A program made the position numbers and the translations under genes. The notes beneath the pieces were generated by a model. It saw nothing but the letters and a program-made list of their open reading frames with translations. It was not told where the DNA came from and did not search any database. Below, one piece after another: positions 1-42,800 of a DNA stretch of 64,000 nucleotides. Source of the stretch: Ascaris suum (Eukaryota; Nematoda; Chromadorea; Rhabditida; Ascarididae); NCBI GenBank assembly GCA_013433145.1, contig CM024187.1, positions 10,050,326 through 10,114,325 of the forward strand. Reading direction: 5' to 3'. Numbering within the stretch: position 1 is the first letter of the stretch; each line of letters starts with the position of its first letter.

Positions 1-279
1 GGTGCCATCAACGAACACATACCATACTGCTGCCAGCATGCTGCTAGTGGCGTTAACATGCAGCAGGCAGCGCTAAAGCGGAACAGGGTCATGCATCCTC
101 AACATATTTCATCAACGCTTCCAACAGAAAATAGCCCACGTTCTCTGGCAACACCAAAACTTCTTGCTCACATGAACTACGAAGAATATGATGCCCTGGC
201 CCACTTAAAATGGTTCCGTTTCAAGATTTCATTTTTGATGGGTAATGTGAAGCGAGCTCTAGACGCACGAGTGAGCTGA
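1..279 (+). other. Open reading frame running in from the window start
   Basis: The plus frame starting at base 3 is open from the window edge to TGA at 277-279, about 91 codons, with no internal stop. Contents such as HPQHISSTLPTENSPRSLAT and MNYEEYDALAHLKWF look protein-like, but I recognise no family and see no clear splice boundary. It could be the end of a plus-strand gene, a relic, or chance. Confidence 0.25.
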
Positions 280-481
280 AGGGAAATGATTACTGCACAG
301 TGAATGGAACCTGCCGACGGAAAGGCGTGGAAGAGGCGAGCGAGAAGTTATTCAACTAGAAGATGTTTTTGACGCAGTCAGCTTGATGGCGATTGCGTGA
401 TACGCTCGAGCGAATGCAGTGACCTGTTGCAATCAAGAGGCTGTTTATTTGCAAATCAACTGGCAGCACCTTAGCTCTCAC

Positions 482-31238
<30,757 letters not shown>

Positions 31239-31270
31239 ATCTGAAAAAAAGGGCTGAAAAAAAGGGCTGA
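31239..31270 (-). promoter_or_regulatory. Doubled splice acceptor before sad-1 ATG (candidate trans-splice site)
   Basis: On the minus strand, two copies of a 13-base unit (CCCTTTTTTTCAG) end in AG at 31254 and 31241; the second lies two bases before the sad-1 ATG. Acceptors this close to an ATG in nematodes are usually spliced-leader trans-splice sites. An ordinary acceptor from an upstream 5' UTR exon is the alternative. Confidence 0.65.
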
Positions 31271-32126
31271 CATCAAAGAGGAATTACATGCTTCGAGGTT
31301 ATATTGAAATGGAATAGGGCGGTCAAAGTACGCGAAGATACGAGTTTCTTTGTTTGTGGCGCAAACGTCTATGGTAGAAGAGCTGGCATGGGATGCATTT
31401 CTCGGTAACCGTGTGTTTCATTCTGTGCGCTCTAACCGTAGTGCGACCATGTTTCAAGTGTGCTGAGAGTGTATTCCGATAATATTTCACACCGTATGAC
31501 TTTTGCACGCGTTGCTCCTTCCTCCGAAAGTATGCTGTCACAGTCGGACAGTTGGATCGTCTTCAGAAGTCGTTAACTTGGTGGTAACCAGTTTGCCTTT
31601 TTTTAGTCGTCCATACTGTTCTTCATCGTTGGTTTAGGCAAGAATTCCTTCAGCCAAAAAATTTTTTAAAATCAAACTGTTAGAAATGCCTATAGAATTA
31701 GATTTTTGGGTGCTGCAAAGTTATCCAACGTTTCGCAGACACGATTATTTCTTAATAAATCGCTTGTTTCTGTGCAAGCTATCAAGTGATCCTGGAATTT
31801 GCGAAATTAAAGCACCACTCTGCAATTGAAGTAGAGACTATCTGCGCACGATCCACAATGACCTGTAAGGCGAACGTTGAGCAGTGCGAAGCTCATAAGT
31901 TCATGCACCGTACTCCTCTATTTTTTTTCTCATATCTGTAGGAATCAATGTTTGTTAGGTTCGCCTCGAATTGAAACAGAAAGAATAACTTTTTTCCCTC
32001 TTCCTGAATGCCCTTCCGGACAAAACAAAACTGCTGCTATGCGCACTTCTTTCAGTTTAGTGATTTACAGCAGCCATAGATCTTAATCAAAAATTTCTGG
32101 CTAATATGTAAAACATGAAGGAAAAG
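31271..32126. other. Region upstream of sad-1 exon 1
   Basis: About 0.85 kb between the sad-1 acceptor pair and the end of the broken coding block. No convincing exon or RNA gene seen. It may carry sad-1 5' regulatory sequence or an outron; no specific motif can be named. Confidence 0.4.
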
Positions 32127-33180
32127 TCAGTATGATGAAATTGATTTCGAGATAGTGCTTCTAATTCCACGTGGAAGTGAGTCATTATTTACGAAGTCCC
32201 CACTGTTCGAAGTGTCGACTTCAAGGTTCACAAACTCCTTTTTCTTTTTACTTATATAGAGTGTAGTAGACTTCTCCCTTCGTTGCATTTTTTGAATAAC
32301 ATGCCGATCACGACCATATGGTTTACTCACGTATTCCTTTCCATCAGAACCTGGCACTCTATTTGTAAAGTCCACTGCGAGCCAGCCAAATTGTGCTGAT
32401 TACCCTGCGGAATAACTCTTTGAAGATATCTCCCACTGCTCTGTTTTGGAAGTTCCTGACGACGCCCTTTCTTCTTATCTCCATCCTTCTCCTGCTGCCG
32501 CACTTCTAAACCGCCGTTATTCTGTTGAATAATACGCCCTTGACTAGCACGCTGTCCTCCTCCTTTCAGATGTACTCTAGCAGCTAAAGTCTCTCGAGTG
32601 TGCTCCTTTCGAGCTTTTTCCCTAACTCCATCGAGGCTTCCCCACTCTGAATGACTACTGCGCAGAGATCTTCACTGGTGCGTTGCTCCAGTCTATACAT
32701 GAAATCCTGATTGAAACTTCCTTCTTTTCCTGAGTCGAGTTCTTCGCTTCTCATGCTGTCACGCTGCAACATTGGCTGGCGTACACTGAAACTGGAGCAG
32801 CCGCAGTCGAATGGGCTTTCGGTTTCGTACATGTATCTATTTTTCTTTGTAGTCCAAAGACGACGCTGAAGCGTGTTAAGCGCATTTGCAGGTTTCTCGA
32901 TTCTGTAGCTAACATCCATCAAGCTTTCTTTTGATGTTATTGATGATCCCAGGTGGTAGAACTGATTGGCGTATTCAGACGTAATTTTGGAGATTGATCT
33001 CGGGGAAATAGATTTCTTGACAGATTGATTAACACCTCACTTTTGTCAGAAGTAGTTTCCAGACTGCGATTGCGTTGATGCCAATTCAGAATCGTCTTGT
33101 TGTTGTGGCAAATAACAGTACGCTGTTTGGTAGGTCAGATATAAATAATAGTACGTTTGCAGAGTCAAAATCAGTTAATT
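32127..33180 (-). pseudogene. Broken minus-strand coding block, unknown protein
   Basis: About 1 kb of protein-like sequence on the minus strand, relayed through three frames. Segment A (about 33180-33049) ends at TGA 33046-33048, with a second in-frame TGA at 33037-33039. Segment B (33036-32584) continues in the same frame, rich in Ser, Lys and Arg. Segment C (about 32640-32330) takes over in a second frame with a Gln/Lys/Arg-rich stretch. Segment D (about 32375-32127) ends the series in a third frame with SKSISSY and a stop. No introns of usable size separate the frames. I recognise no family. It lies 0.9 kb upstream of sad-1 on the same strand. A decayed gene is likeliest; an assembly with indels is the alternative. 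Confidence 0.5.
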
Positions 33181-36090
33181 TGCGATTAGCGGCGAATAGA
33201 TCACAGTGAAAATCCTGTTGGTGCATCGCAACACGTCGTGGCGAGATATGACTTCTCCCAAAAATCCGGCTATCTTATGGCGCAAATTCAACTGCAGTAA
33301 TATGTGGGTTATTTGTTTGTTGAGCTCAGTGATATGGTTGTTGTACCCGAACTTCTAAAGAGCGAGAGCAATTGGAAAGTCTTGAGTCTTCACTTACGGA
33401 ACCACATTTTTATCTCTTGATCGATGTACCAGTTTATCAAAAAAGCTCTGTTTATTGAGCAAAAATTCGAGTGTCATAGTATATGAATTTCCTGCGGAAA
33501 ATCATATGTAAACTTCCTTAGAGCTATAAATGAAGCGTATGATATATGTGTTAACCAACTTGACGCTCCATTGCAATTCGATATGATCACTGATGACGCT
33601 CTCATTGGCTCTCAGATCGCAACTTTTTTGTGTGAAATTCGGAATTTATTCACCTCTAAAGCGCCTAACCGGCAATTTAATTAGGGGGTAAACTGAAATG
33701 TGCATCGGTTTATTACGTATCCTTCTTCGTTCGTTGCTTCTAATAAATCAAAAATACTGACAAATTAGCTCTGCTTAGCGTGAATATCGTATCGAATTCG
33801 TCATCAGTGATCATAACATCCCTATTGTAAGCTTAATGAAAACTATTAAGAAGAAAGCAACAGGGAGATGGGAAATCTTCCCGAATTAGTCCTACATCAT
33901 CATCACGTAGGAACGAACACATAGCCGGTCTAAATGAGCTTTTTCTACTCACTGAATAACAGATATTTCATGCAGCTAAAGTTGAATTTGATAAAAAAAT
34001 TTGCACAGACTAAGCTGAAGGTTTTGGAACTGTTCATTTGAGGATACATGACTTCAAGAGGATACCCGCTGAAGCTAGAGCTACCAGATAGGGAGGAAAT
34101 TTCGTTCGACGCAAATTGCCGAGTTGAGCATAAATGAAGATAAGCGCGCATCAGTTAGGTGCGTTTACGCAACAGGTTCTAAATAGATTTAAGTTACAAA
34201 AAAATGTTCGCTTTCCGTTATGCGCATCATTGGTAGCGCTCTCAGGGTTGCTGAAGTGCTGATCACTAAGAGCTTTGCATGTAGACTAAATTCTAGCCTC
34301 TGAAATCCAGAACTGTGAATCCCTGTAAGCCCAGCTGTTGAGCAGTTTAACTACACTGGATTTCATCGCATTATTCGACAAATGTAAGACATCCTGGTCT
34401 GAGTGTAAAGAGTGAAGTTCACCTTCACTAGCAGTACAGCATAATTCTGTCGCATGGCGCTGATACGCTCTCATACTGTGCCAGCATTCAAACAAATTGT
34501 GCCTTCAGGAGGCGACAAGTGAAAATGGTAGGACATATTATATCATTAGCGTGCCACAAACCACTGTTACAATCTTCATTTACCACTACTGTTGGTTTTA
34601 CAGTGGTCAACAACGATTGTGGAGAAGGCAGCAATGAGAAAAATGAGGGTAATGGAATGGACGGGTGGTTTTGGGAGACGGCCCAGCTACGTCGCTTGTC
34701 CGACCGCTAGCAGAACTCCGAAATGTTTGCCGTGCTATGGGCCCACACGGCGGTAATGTATTGCACACAACTAGGATTAAGTTAAATCCATTCTGCAGTT
34801 CGAAAAATTTTGAGCACAATGCATTGTCCTTCTCTTCCCATACGAAAGAAGCAGCCGAAATCTATGAATTTTTACTCGCTGATTCCTAACTACACCGTGC
34901 GATGACTTTACAACAATCAGCCTGGAAAGAGCACTACTGTCCCCTAATACTGAGCGCTATGAAAATGAGCTATTAAAAAGTGAAAGAAAGAGTACCGATT
35001 AACAAACTTCTACGTGTGCGAAAGGTAAATGCATAGATAGAACATTTCGTTGATATGTTGGCGAGCATCAGCACTTGCTTCTTAGGGCCGATCATAAGAA
35101 AATGTAACTAGAAGGTTTTTTTTTCGAAGTTGATGTTCCTCATAGGCAGTCTGACTGTCGAATTGCCCAACCGTGGCGATAAAATCACTCCTTTTGTAAT
35201 AATATTGTCAAAGCTACTGCTGCTAAGCATATCACGATAGCGTATATGATGGAAGCGCTCATCAACGTATATGATGAAAGCATGTCATGAAAAATTCTAC
35301 CTTCCGAGCTATAGGTGACAGATTTAGAATCGGTGCGACCAACCGACTTCTACCACAAAAATTTGTTTATCCACTATTCGATGACCAAACTTTTGGGCGA
35401 TGGAATTTTAGCCGGCAACAAATTTTAGCCATCAGTGATCGGAGTGATAAGATCACTGCAATCCAAGATGGTGCCTTCTCAACTGTGCAAAAAGCAGCAA
35501 AAAGAAAATGAAAGACATACTGTTTTGCGCCCCGCTGCTCATTCTCGCATTAAGCTCATCGTTAACAGCGTTCAACTTGTTGTTGATTTCGCCCAATACC
35601 TGCAATTACCTTTTTTTATTTCTTGAAGCAACAATAATGTGTTGCATGAAAGAATGATTCGAGAAGTGAATGAAGTAAATACTTCGACGAAGAAACCAAG
35701 ACATAATTGTTACGTAAGAACAGTAAGGAAAGAAATTGCAAGATAATAGGACGACAAGGTAGAGGGAGGTAGAGAGTAAACAAATACAGCGTAGTTCGAC
35801 AAAACGTAGCAACTAATGTAACGACAACGCAATGAGCTTATCCACAGAAAACACTTCAGTCGTGGGAAGTGAATTAGGAAATTTTATGGGCCCGTAGTGA
35901 TGGGAAAGCTGCGCACCAATATTGAGAGATCTTCTGCCTCAACGATTTCCTCAGGTAATACTTCCATGCACTTGCAACTCTGCAGGAGAACGAGTCAAGA
36001 AAATCGCGTTATCTCGTATCCCCCTTCCCCGCCCCACCTCTTCTCTCCACAGGCCTATCCAGCTGGAAGGATTATCTCCTAGAATGAGAT

Positions 36091-36480
36091 GTGAAAGGGG
36101 TGTGCGAAAAACACTATCTAGCGGAACGCCGGAAATGGATCCTTTCAATTCTTATAGAAGACGCACAGAGGAATTTCCACATTACGAACCAACTCAAGGC
36201 CTCATATCTCGAGCTTCTGCCTATAACAGAGTTGGAAAGAATCCGGAAATGTATTGCCGTTAACAGCGATTGCACCTTTTCGACAAGCAAAATATCCGTA
36301 GCATTAGATGTGGACTGGATGAGAGAGCACTGCTCGAGGATCGGACGCACTACATTACAAAAATATGTCGATAATGTCCCGTGCATCTGCGCTGAAAGGA
36401 ACGTGAGATGGAGTCAGCTGCATTCGAAGTTCTTTGAGGAATCTTCAATCTCTGCTGGCGATCCGAACATGTATAAATAG
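36091..36480 (+). other. Unassigned 129-codon ORF
   Basis: Plus-strand ORF with ordinary residue mix (for example ILIEDAQRNFHITNQL and LPITELERIRKCIAV). Other frames over the same bases are also open for 80-110 codons, which lowers its significance. No family recognised, no clear splice sites, no repeat content. It may be an exon of a diverged gene or chance. Confidence 0.2.
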
Positions 36481-38388
36481 CTAAATCATGGTAATGGTAT
36501 AATATAGTTGAAGAGGATAATCGCGCAAACAATTTACGCTCAACACACGACACTTTTCGACAGATATATCTAGTTGACAGACACAACACCAATCCTCTAA
36601 AACCTCTAAACTAGCTAGTCAGCGTGTAGTTCGCGCTAATCAATCGCGAATTCGCAAAACATTCTAAAAATTTGAGGGGCCATTCGCAGAAAGCGTACCC
36701 CAACTGCAAAGTGTGCCAGAAATGATTCACGTTAAGTATGAATAAAAGCGGTCATAGGACGTTCACCTGCATCATGCCCCTGACAACTTCGCGCACCTCA
36801 GAAAGGTTTTTTTAATTTCCAAGGCCCGACCAGTAAGCAACCTCTTCGCTGCTGCTGGTACTTCTGCTTGGCTGTCTTATGTCTTAACATCATGAAATCA
36901 TTTGATGACAGGCTGTTCAAGATTCGTTGGTCTGCGCCCATTACACTAGTCTGATTCCCTTCAGTTAATCTTTCAAATAGACGTATAGCGAAGACAGAAA
37001 TTAAGACTTGTTTGCTCTTACGAGCCGCTTAGCAAATGAACTGCCATTCAAGTAATAATCGCATTCCTCATCAGAAATTCAGATGCCCTGAAGAGAGTGC
37101 ACAGTAGCTTAATCGGAAAAAAGTAGAAAATATCACCACGAAGAGGTTCCTCTGGAAAAAAACTTGTAATTGTGGTTTCTAAGCTTAAAAAGGCTAATCG
37201 AATACTTGGTTATGCTTCAAAAAAAGTAGCTCAGTGGACAAACTAATCGTATTTCTGCAAAATTTTTCGGGAGTTTGGGCAATAGGTTTTTGGAGACGCT
37301 ACTGGAAAGTTGCAGAATGGCATTTTCAACGAATTTATAATCAACTCTGCTTACAGTTGAGTAGTATCAGTTAGCATGAGGAAAGCAGACATTTTTTCGT
37401 CTCTTTTGGACGGTTTCTCGAAGAATCATGCAGAATATTGAAATTTTGTTTGGCCACTAATGACAAATTGCTTGTCCAACATTCCAATGCTGTGGTGATC
37501 CTTAATTTCTCCATTCATACATTCGAAAAATGAACAGCGATGTTCCAAAACAAATCAGTTCGCTTCACATTTTTTGCACAACTTGTTACGCCGTTTATGG
37601 TAGCCGCATCAGCACTTAGGAGACCAGTTCAGTTCTCGCTCCAGGTTTTTTTCTTGTCTCTTCAAAGGAAGTATCGCTTTGTATCTAGGCGCTGGAGATT
37701 ACCAGGCACAGCACTATGCCTACAGCAATGCCTCCGCAAGGGCACACATATGCTCATCACGTTACTGACACTGACTGTAAGTACGCCATACAGTTCCTCC
37801 ATGCTGTGGTAGTTCTGACATGCGGCATTCCATTTTACCTGTAGCAGAACAGCGTTTGCACGTAGCCAGTCAGGACGGTCATAGTGGCGAGATTAATCAA
37901 AAACAAGTGGCACAACAGTTTTGAAACCAATAACATAGCGATCATCTGCACTAATAATAATAATACTTGACAACCATTTTGCAATGATATGGATATTTCT
38001 TTGCCTAGGAACAGGTCCAACATGTGTCCTCACATGTAGACTCATTGATTAAGCTGCGAAAACCATTGTTTGCTATGGTTTTCGGAAACTTGGAGCAGTT
38101 CGTGCGACTTCCTTGTGAGCAATATGGAACACTAAAATCACCAACAATCACAGAGGAATGGCGAATTGCGCATCAGTTGCCAATGATATTGGAAATTATT
38201 AACTTCTTGTGACAACAGCAGTTTGCATGAGAAAAAATGGACATGAGAAATTCAAGCAAACCATCTCATCATGAGAGTCTAAAGGATAAATTCAGTCGTT
38301 GGTGTGGGCTAGGTGGCTGTTGCCAAAAATTGCTACGTTCCACGTCCCGTGTCAAGAAAGCAAAGGATTAAAAATTTCAGACCTAAAA

Positions 38389-38727
38389 TTAACGAAAACT
38401 TAGACCTAGTGAGACCTGAATTTCAGAGGGAGCGATGAGATCAAGGTGCTCGTAATTATGAACGGTGTGAGATTCAGCAAGCTTACGTATAATAGATTGG
38501 AATTTATTAAAAACACATCCAAATTGCAATCGTTCACTAGAACGTCTCTGTGTATGGTGCAGAGTAATGCCTGGCAAAGTATCTGATCCAGGTCGGGGAA
38601 GGATCTGGCTGCTGTCTTTCATGATCACTATAAGGAAAGTGCTTATCGTTATTTTTCTGTCCTTCACGATTTCGCTACCGCTCACGGCCAAACGAAGGTC
38701 GTTTTTAGACGCATATCTGTGCTCCAC
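38389..38727 (-). other. Unassigned 112-codon ORF
   Basis: Minus-strand ORF with varied protein-like content (KNDLRLAVSGSEIVKDRKIT, LHHTQRRSSERLQFGCVF, KLAESHTVHNYEHLDL). No domain recognised. The plus strand over the same bases has only a short ORF. It lies on the same strand as the broken block at 32-33 kb but has no demonstrable link to it. Confidence 0.25.
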
Positions 38728-39372
38728 AGGTAATATGCTATTGCCTTTCTTTCCTTCAATGTAAGGGGAGGGTTAAGAACGCTCGGACGTGGCTGAGGTT
38801 TCAACTTTTCAAGCATTCTTCATTACCTACCATACGTTATACAGCTTTCTAAACATCACATTGATGCGCACTTTCTATGAACCGTGCCGAGTGACGATCT
38901 TTTCCTAAGCACCCGATGGGAAGCCGCATCTGAACTGACAGTACCGAACATTCCTTCAAGCGTGACTCGATCTGAAGGAAATTCAGTCTGTTACAGACAA
39001 CTGATGCGCTGTAGTTCCCTTGTCGTGAAGCCAGTTCTTTTAAGTTCGACGATTGGCAGAGGGGAGGGAGGGAGGGGGGGGGGGGGAGGGGCAGAGAAGG
39101 GATGTTCTGAGATGCGTCCAATTGAGAGGAGCGCATATTCGGAGTTCCAGAGTAGATTACATCAGCTTCAACCACTATGTCAAGGAGTGATCGACAAGAC
39201 GCCACAGCATTTACTTTCAAATAGATAATGCGTTTCGAGTTAGAGGATGCGATCGGAAAGGACCAAAGATGCTACAGCGCGCTAAGGCATTAGAGTGCTG
39301 CTTGCTGTTATCGACTAACGTATATGAAAGACATTTATCGCAGCCATTTTTGTTTCTTTTTATTTTAACATT

Positions 39373-39804
39373 TTGCTACACATGCGCAATGCTTATTTAA
39401 CAGTAATCTCGCATCCTACTGCTTCACTGAATCATTGCCGCAGTGATTCAAGAGGTAAAAAGGAAGGCAGGCAGGCTGCTGCAGGGCAAAAAAACGAAGC
39501 GATGCAGGCTCTCATCTCTCCAAAATGTTCACTATTTTGGCATTATCTAGTGCTGATTTTGGGCTGCACTGTATTTAGAATCGGATATCCTAAACGCGTT
39601 GTTTTTTCTGTCTACTGTCGAGGAGCCAAATATAAACACAGTGTCGAACAGATGGCCAGTTGCAGCAAAACAAAACACTGCTTTGCATACTATCTTGGGA
39701 GTATGCCGGAACATTGTTTGAACAACTCACAGATTGCCTCGTGTATATCCCCATTTTCTCCTCCTCTCTTCACCATTAACAAATATAACGGTTCACACAA
39801 GTAA
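39373..39804 (+). other. Unassigned 143-codon ORF
   Basis: Among the longest plus-strand ORFs in the intergenic region. Cys- and Ser-rich in its second half (CSKTKHCFAYYLGSMPEHC), with one hydrophobic stretch near residues 56-70. No family, splice pattern or upstream acceptor supports it. Low confidence that it is a gene. Confidence 0.18.
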
Positions 39805-42800
39805 CCATTATCGACTTTCCTTATTTCAGCACACATAAAAAAAGACAAATTTTTTCATCATGAGGGGATCATAAAGGCAGACCTCTTTGATGACGTCGAA
39901 CATCAGCAGTGCAGCAGGTAACGTCCCGGTCTGAGCACCCGGCTGCAGTTGCAGTACGTGATGCGTTCAGCGCGGCTAGTGTCGTTATGATTACTGGTGA
40001 ATGTTCCAAGGGAAATGCAAGCCGCGATGAAGATAGGAGTAGAATGAAAAATATTGTTTCACAGCGCAGAGTGGGCAATGAACAACCTAATGGTAGTGGT
40101 CCTCAATAGTAGGATTTGGAATGCGTAACGACGGACGCGCCTCAAATACAGTTCCGTTAGAGGATCACAAACGACGTCAGCTGAAGGCTCGTGGACGCTA
40201 GGCGGAAGGACATGTGACGTATAGCAGCCAAGGTCGGAGTGCGCTGTAATGTAGTTTAGTAATGGTAGTAGCCGGAGCGGAGACTCACGATCAAACATGG
40301 GTCAACAAGCGTGCATGCTTGCCGCTGTGGGCAGCGTGCGACAACCACCCACTGCTGCACGACTAGCTAGTCGTAGCCTCGAACGAGCCTCGCTTTCCAC
40401 CGACATCCTTTTAGGCGTCTCTTCCCTCTATTCGATCACGTCAGCTGGGGGACGTGCATGCGTTGCTTACTTTCCGCTCTGCTAGCTCTCCGAAATTACT
40501 CTCACGCTTATCCTCGTCTATGCTTGTCGCGTTTGACACTTTCCATGTGCTTTTCTTGTGCTCGTTTTCCTTGTGAAATTTCCTTAAGACACTTTCCCAT
40601 CCGTGCCTCTCTGCATCCATCCGATTTTCTTTTCTTCGACTGTTTTGCTTATCTATCGTCTCATGTCTGCTTCTCCACAACAAAACGTTCGACTATAAGA
40701 GCGTGAGCATAGCTAACTCTCCGGATTCAATGCCCATAAAAGTGTCTACTGGCTGGAATTTGCAACGATCGATCTAGACGAGCTTAGCTCTGCTTGAGGT
40801 ACATGCGCTCCCTCAGCCAGATGCGTAGTATTTCGATGCGATTTGCTTCTTTGATGTCTCTAGCATTGCTTTATGCTTCATCGTCAACTTTTCAGTCAGC
40901 AGCACGCCTTTCATGGCGCACTTTAGCGTTGCTGCGCTTAGCGCCGCACTCAACGCTTTCATAAGTGACTGCTTGCTTCATTCACTCGAGCGTGCTTGAA
41001 GCAAGTGGCTCTCGGAGTACTCAGGAGCAGCTACGAGTTTTTTTTTCTGCGATTAAAGCGCAGAGCACTTTTCGCTGGGCCGGAAATCGCAGCCCGTTAA
41101 GTGTCTCAACGAATACTCACCTGGTTCCATAATGAGAACAAATAGAAAGCCCCACTCCTCACCTTCTTCAGGTGAACAACATTTGCCTGCAAGTCTTTCC
41201 ATTTACTTCCGTGGTGAACAATGTAGTAGGCACCTTGCGATTTTGCTGTACAGTACAATCGAATAAGTATTAAATGGGAAAATTTGAGCACTCAAGTAGC
41301 TGAGGTCGTTACTGCACGTCTAACGACGTGCGACGTATCTGCGTAATAGTTTTGCTGCAGAAGGCTCGCAAGCGCGCACCGTAGTCCAACTTCACCGTTA
41401 AATATGCGCGGTCGGATCCTCAAGAAAAGGTGCCATATCTCGACAACTGAAGCTGAGGAAGAGAAAAGTAGGGAGGGAAGTTTGTTCTCCGGAGAGGGTC
41501 ACTAAACTTCAGATAAGAGCAGCTAAGTTAAAATCACACGATGGGGATAATTGGCTAACAGGAGTCTCACTCTATATGATGAAATCGAAGATGAACTAAT
41601 TAGTCAGCCTATAAGTAGTATAAAGTAGCATTAAGCATAAAACACTTAGTTTTAACACTCGCAGGACGATGTAGATGAACACCTCAAACAGGTTCGTGGA
41701 ATTTAAATTGACAGATAGTTTTCACTAGGTCAGCATTATGAGAACATGTGAATTTCGTTGAATTCATTCGAACAAACGAAAGTACCATGGATGGAAGTGC
41801 AAAGTAACACCAGTGTAAAAAGAGCTCGAATGTTTGGTCCTCAATATCAGATGGTGCCGAAAACGAAACAAAGTCAGGGGTGAGTAGACGCAGTTGTTCG
41901 AAAGATTTGTCGATTACGGAAAAAAAAGGGCGAACATTTGCATTTTGTAATTATTTTCTCCATAGCTCAACAGAGTGATATTCGAGACACTTCATAAATC
42001 ATCGCATGAAAACAGTGCATTCGGAAAACAATCAACAAACCTTTTGTTTCGTCTCAAAAGAAATTGTGAGAAACTTGTTTTGCCTTCTGCTTCTGGCAAA
42101 AGCTTACATTTGAATAACAAGAAGATTACGTTCGGCGGATTCGTCACGTAGTCCATCTGAAAAAAAGTAAAGATTTTTTCGAGATTTTAAAGAGGAAATT
42201 CGATAAAATACGATTAGGTGAGAAAAGAGGTTATTTCTTCGCGTTTCATGATGAAAGAGGGGATAAATTCGTTGGCGATTTTTTCACGGAAACAATTTAT
42301 TTAACTTCCTCGAAATATTGAATAGAAGCTTATTGATGGGGAAAGTTTTTTGAAGGATAGGATTTATTCAATGCTTTGCAATATATGCTTAGCAGATTTC
42401 CAAATAGATTGATAGCTGAGATCACTTATATAGTTGAGAATGAAACGCATTTCTGAGTTCAGCGATTAAAAAGGACAATGCTAACAAAGAAACGTTGTCT
42501 GCTTAGCTGCAGAGACAAACGGGAGCAGGCGCAGCGTTGGAAGCGTACAGGGCTTTTAATTACGAAAGCGCAAATGATGCCATCTGGTTCACTTTTCCAT
42601 GAGTGGCGGCCAACATGGAATTGTTCGCAAGCGGCATCCTTCTCGTTTCTTTTCTTGCTGGAAGGCTGCGTTAGCCGCGATTAGATGAAAACCTACATTC
42701 ATGAGATATGATGCGACAGATAAATAGAAAATCAGCAAAGTCGGTTCTGTACGAGCACCTACAAACTAGTCCTGCAAATCACTGCTGTAGTCAGAAAGGA

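Noticed and set aside
39869..40109. Overlapping ORFs on both strands, the minus one with a signal-peptide-like start
   Set aside because: Both strands are equally open in a GC-richer patch and neither has supporting features.
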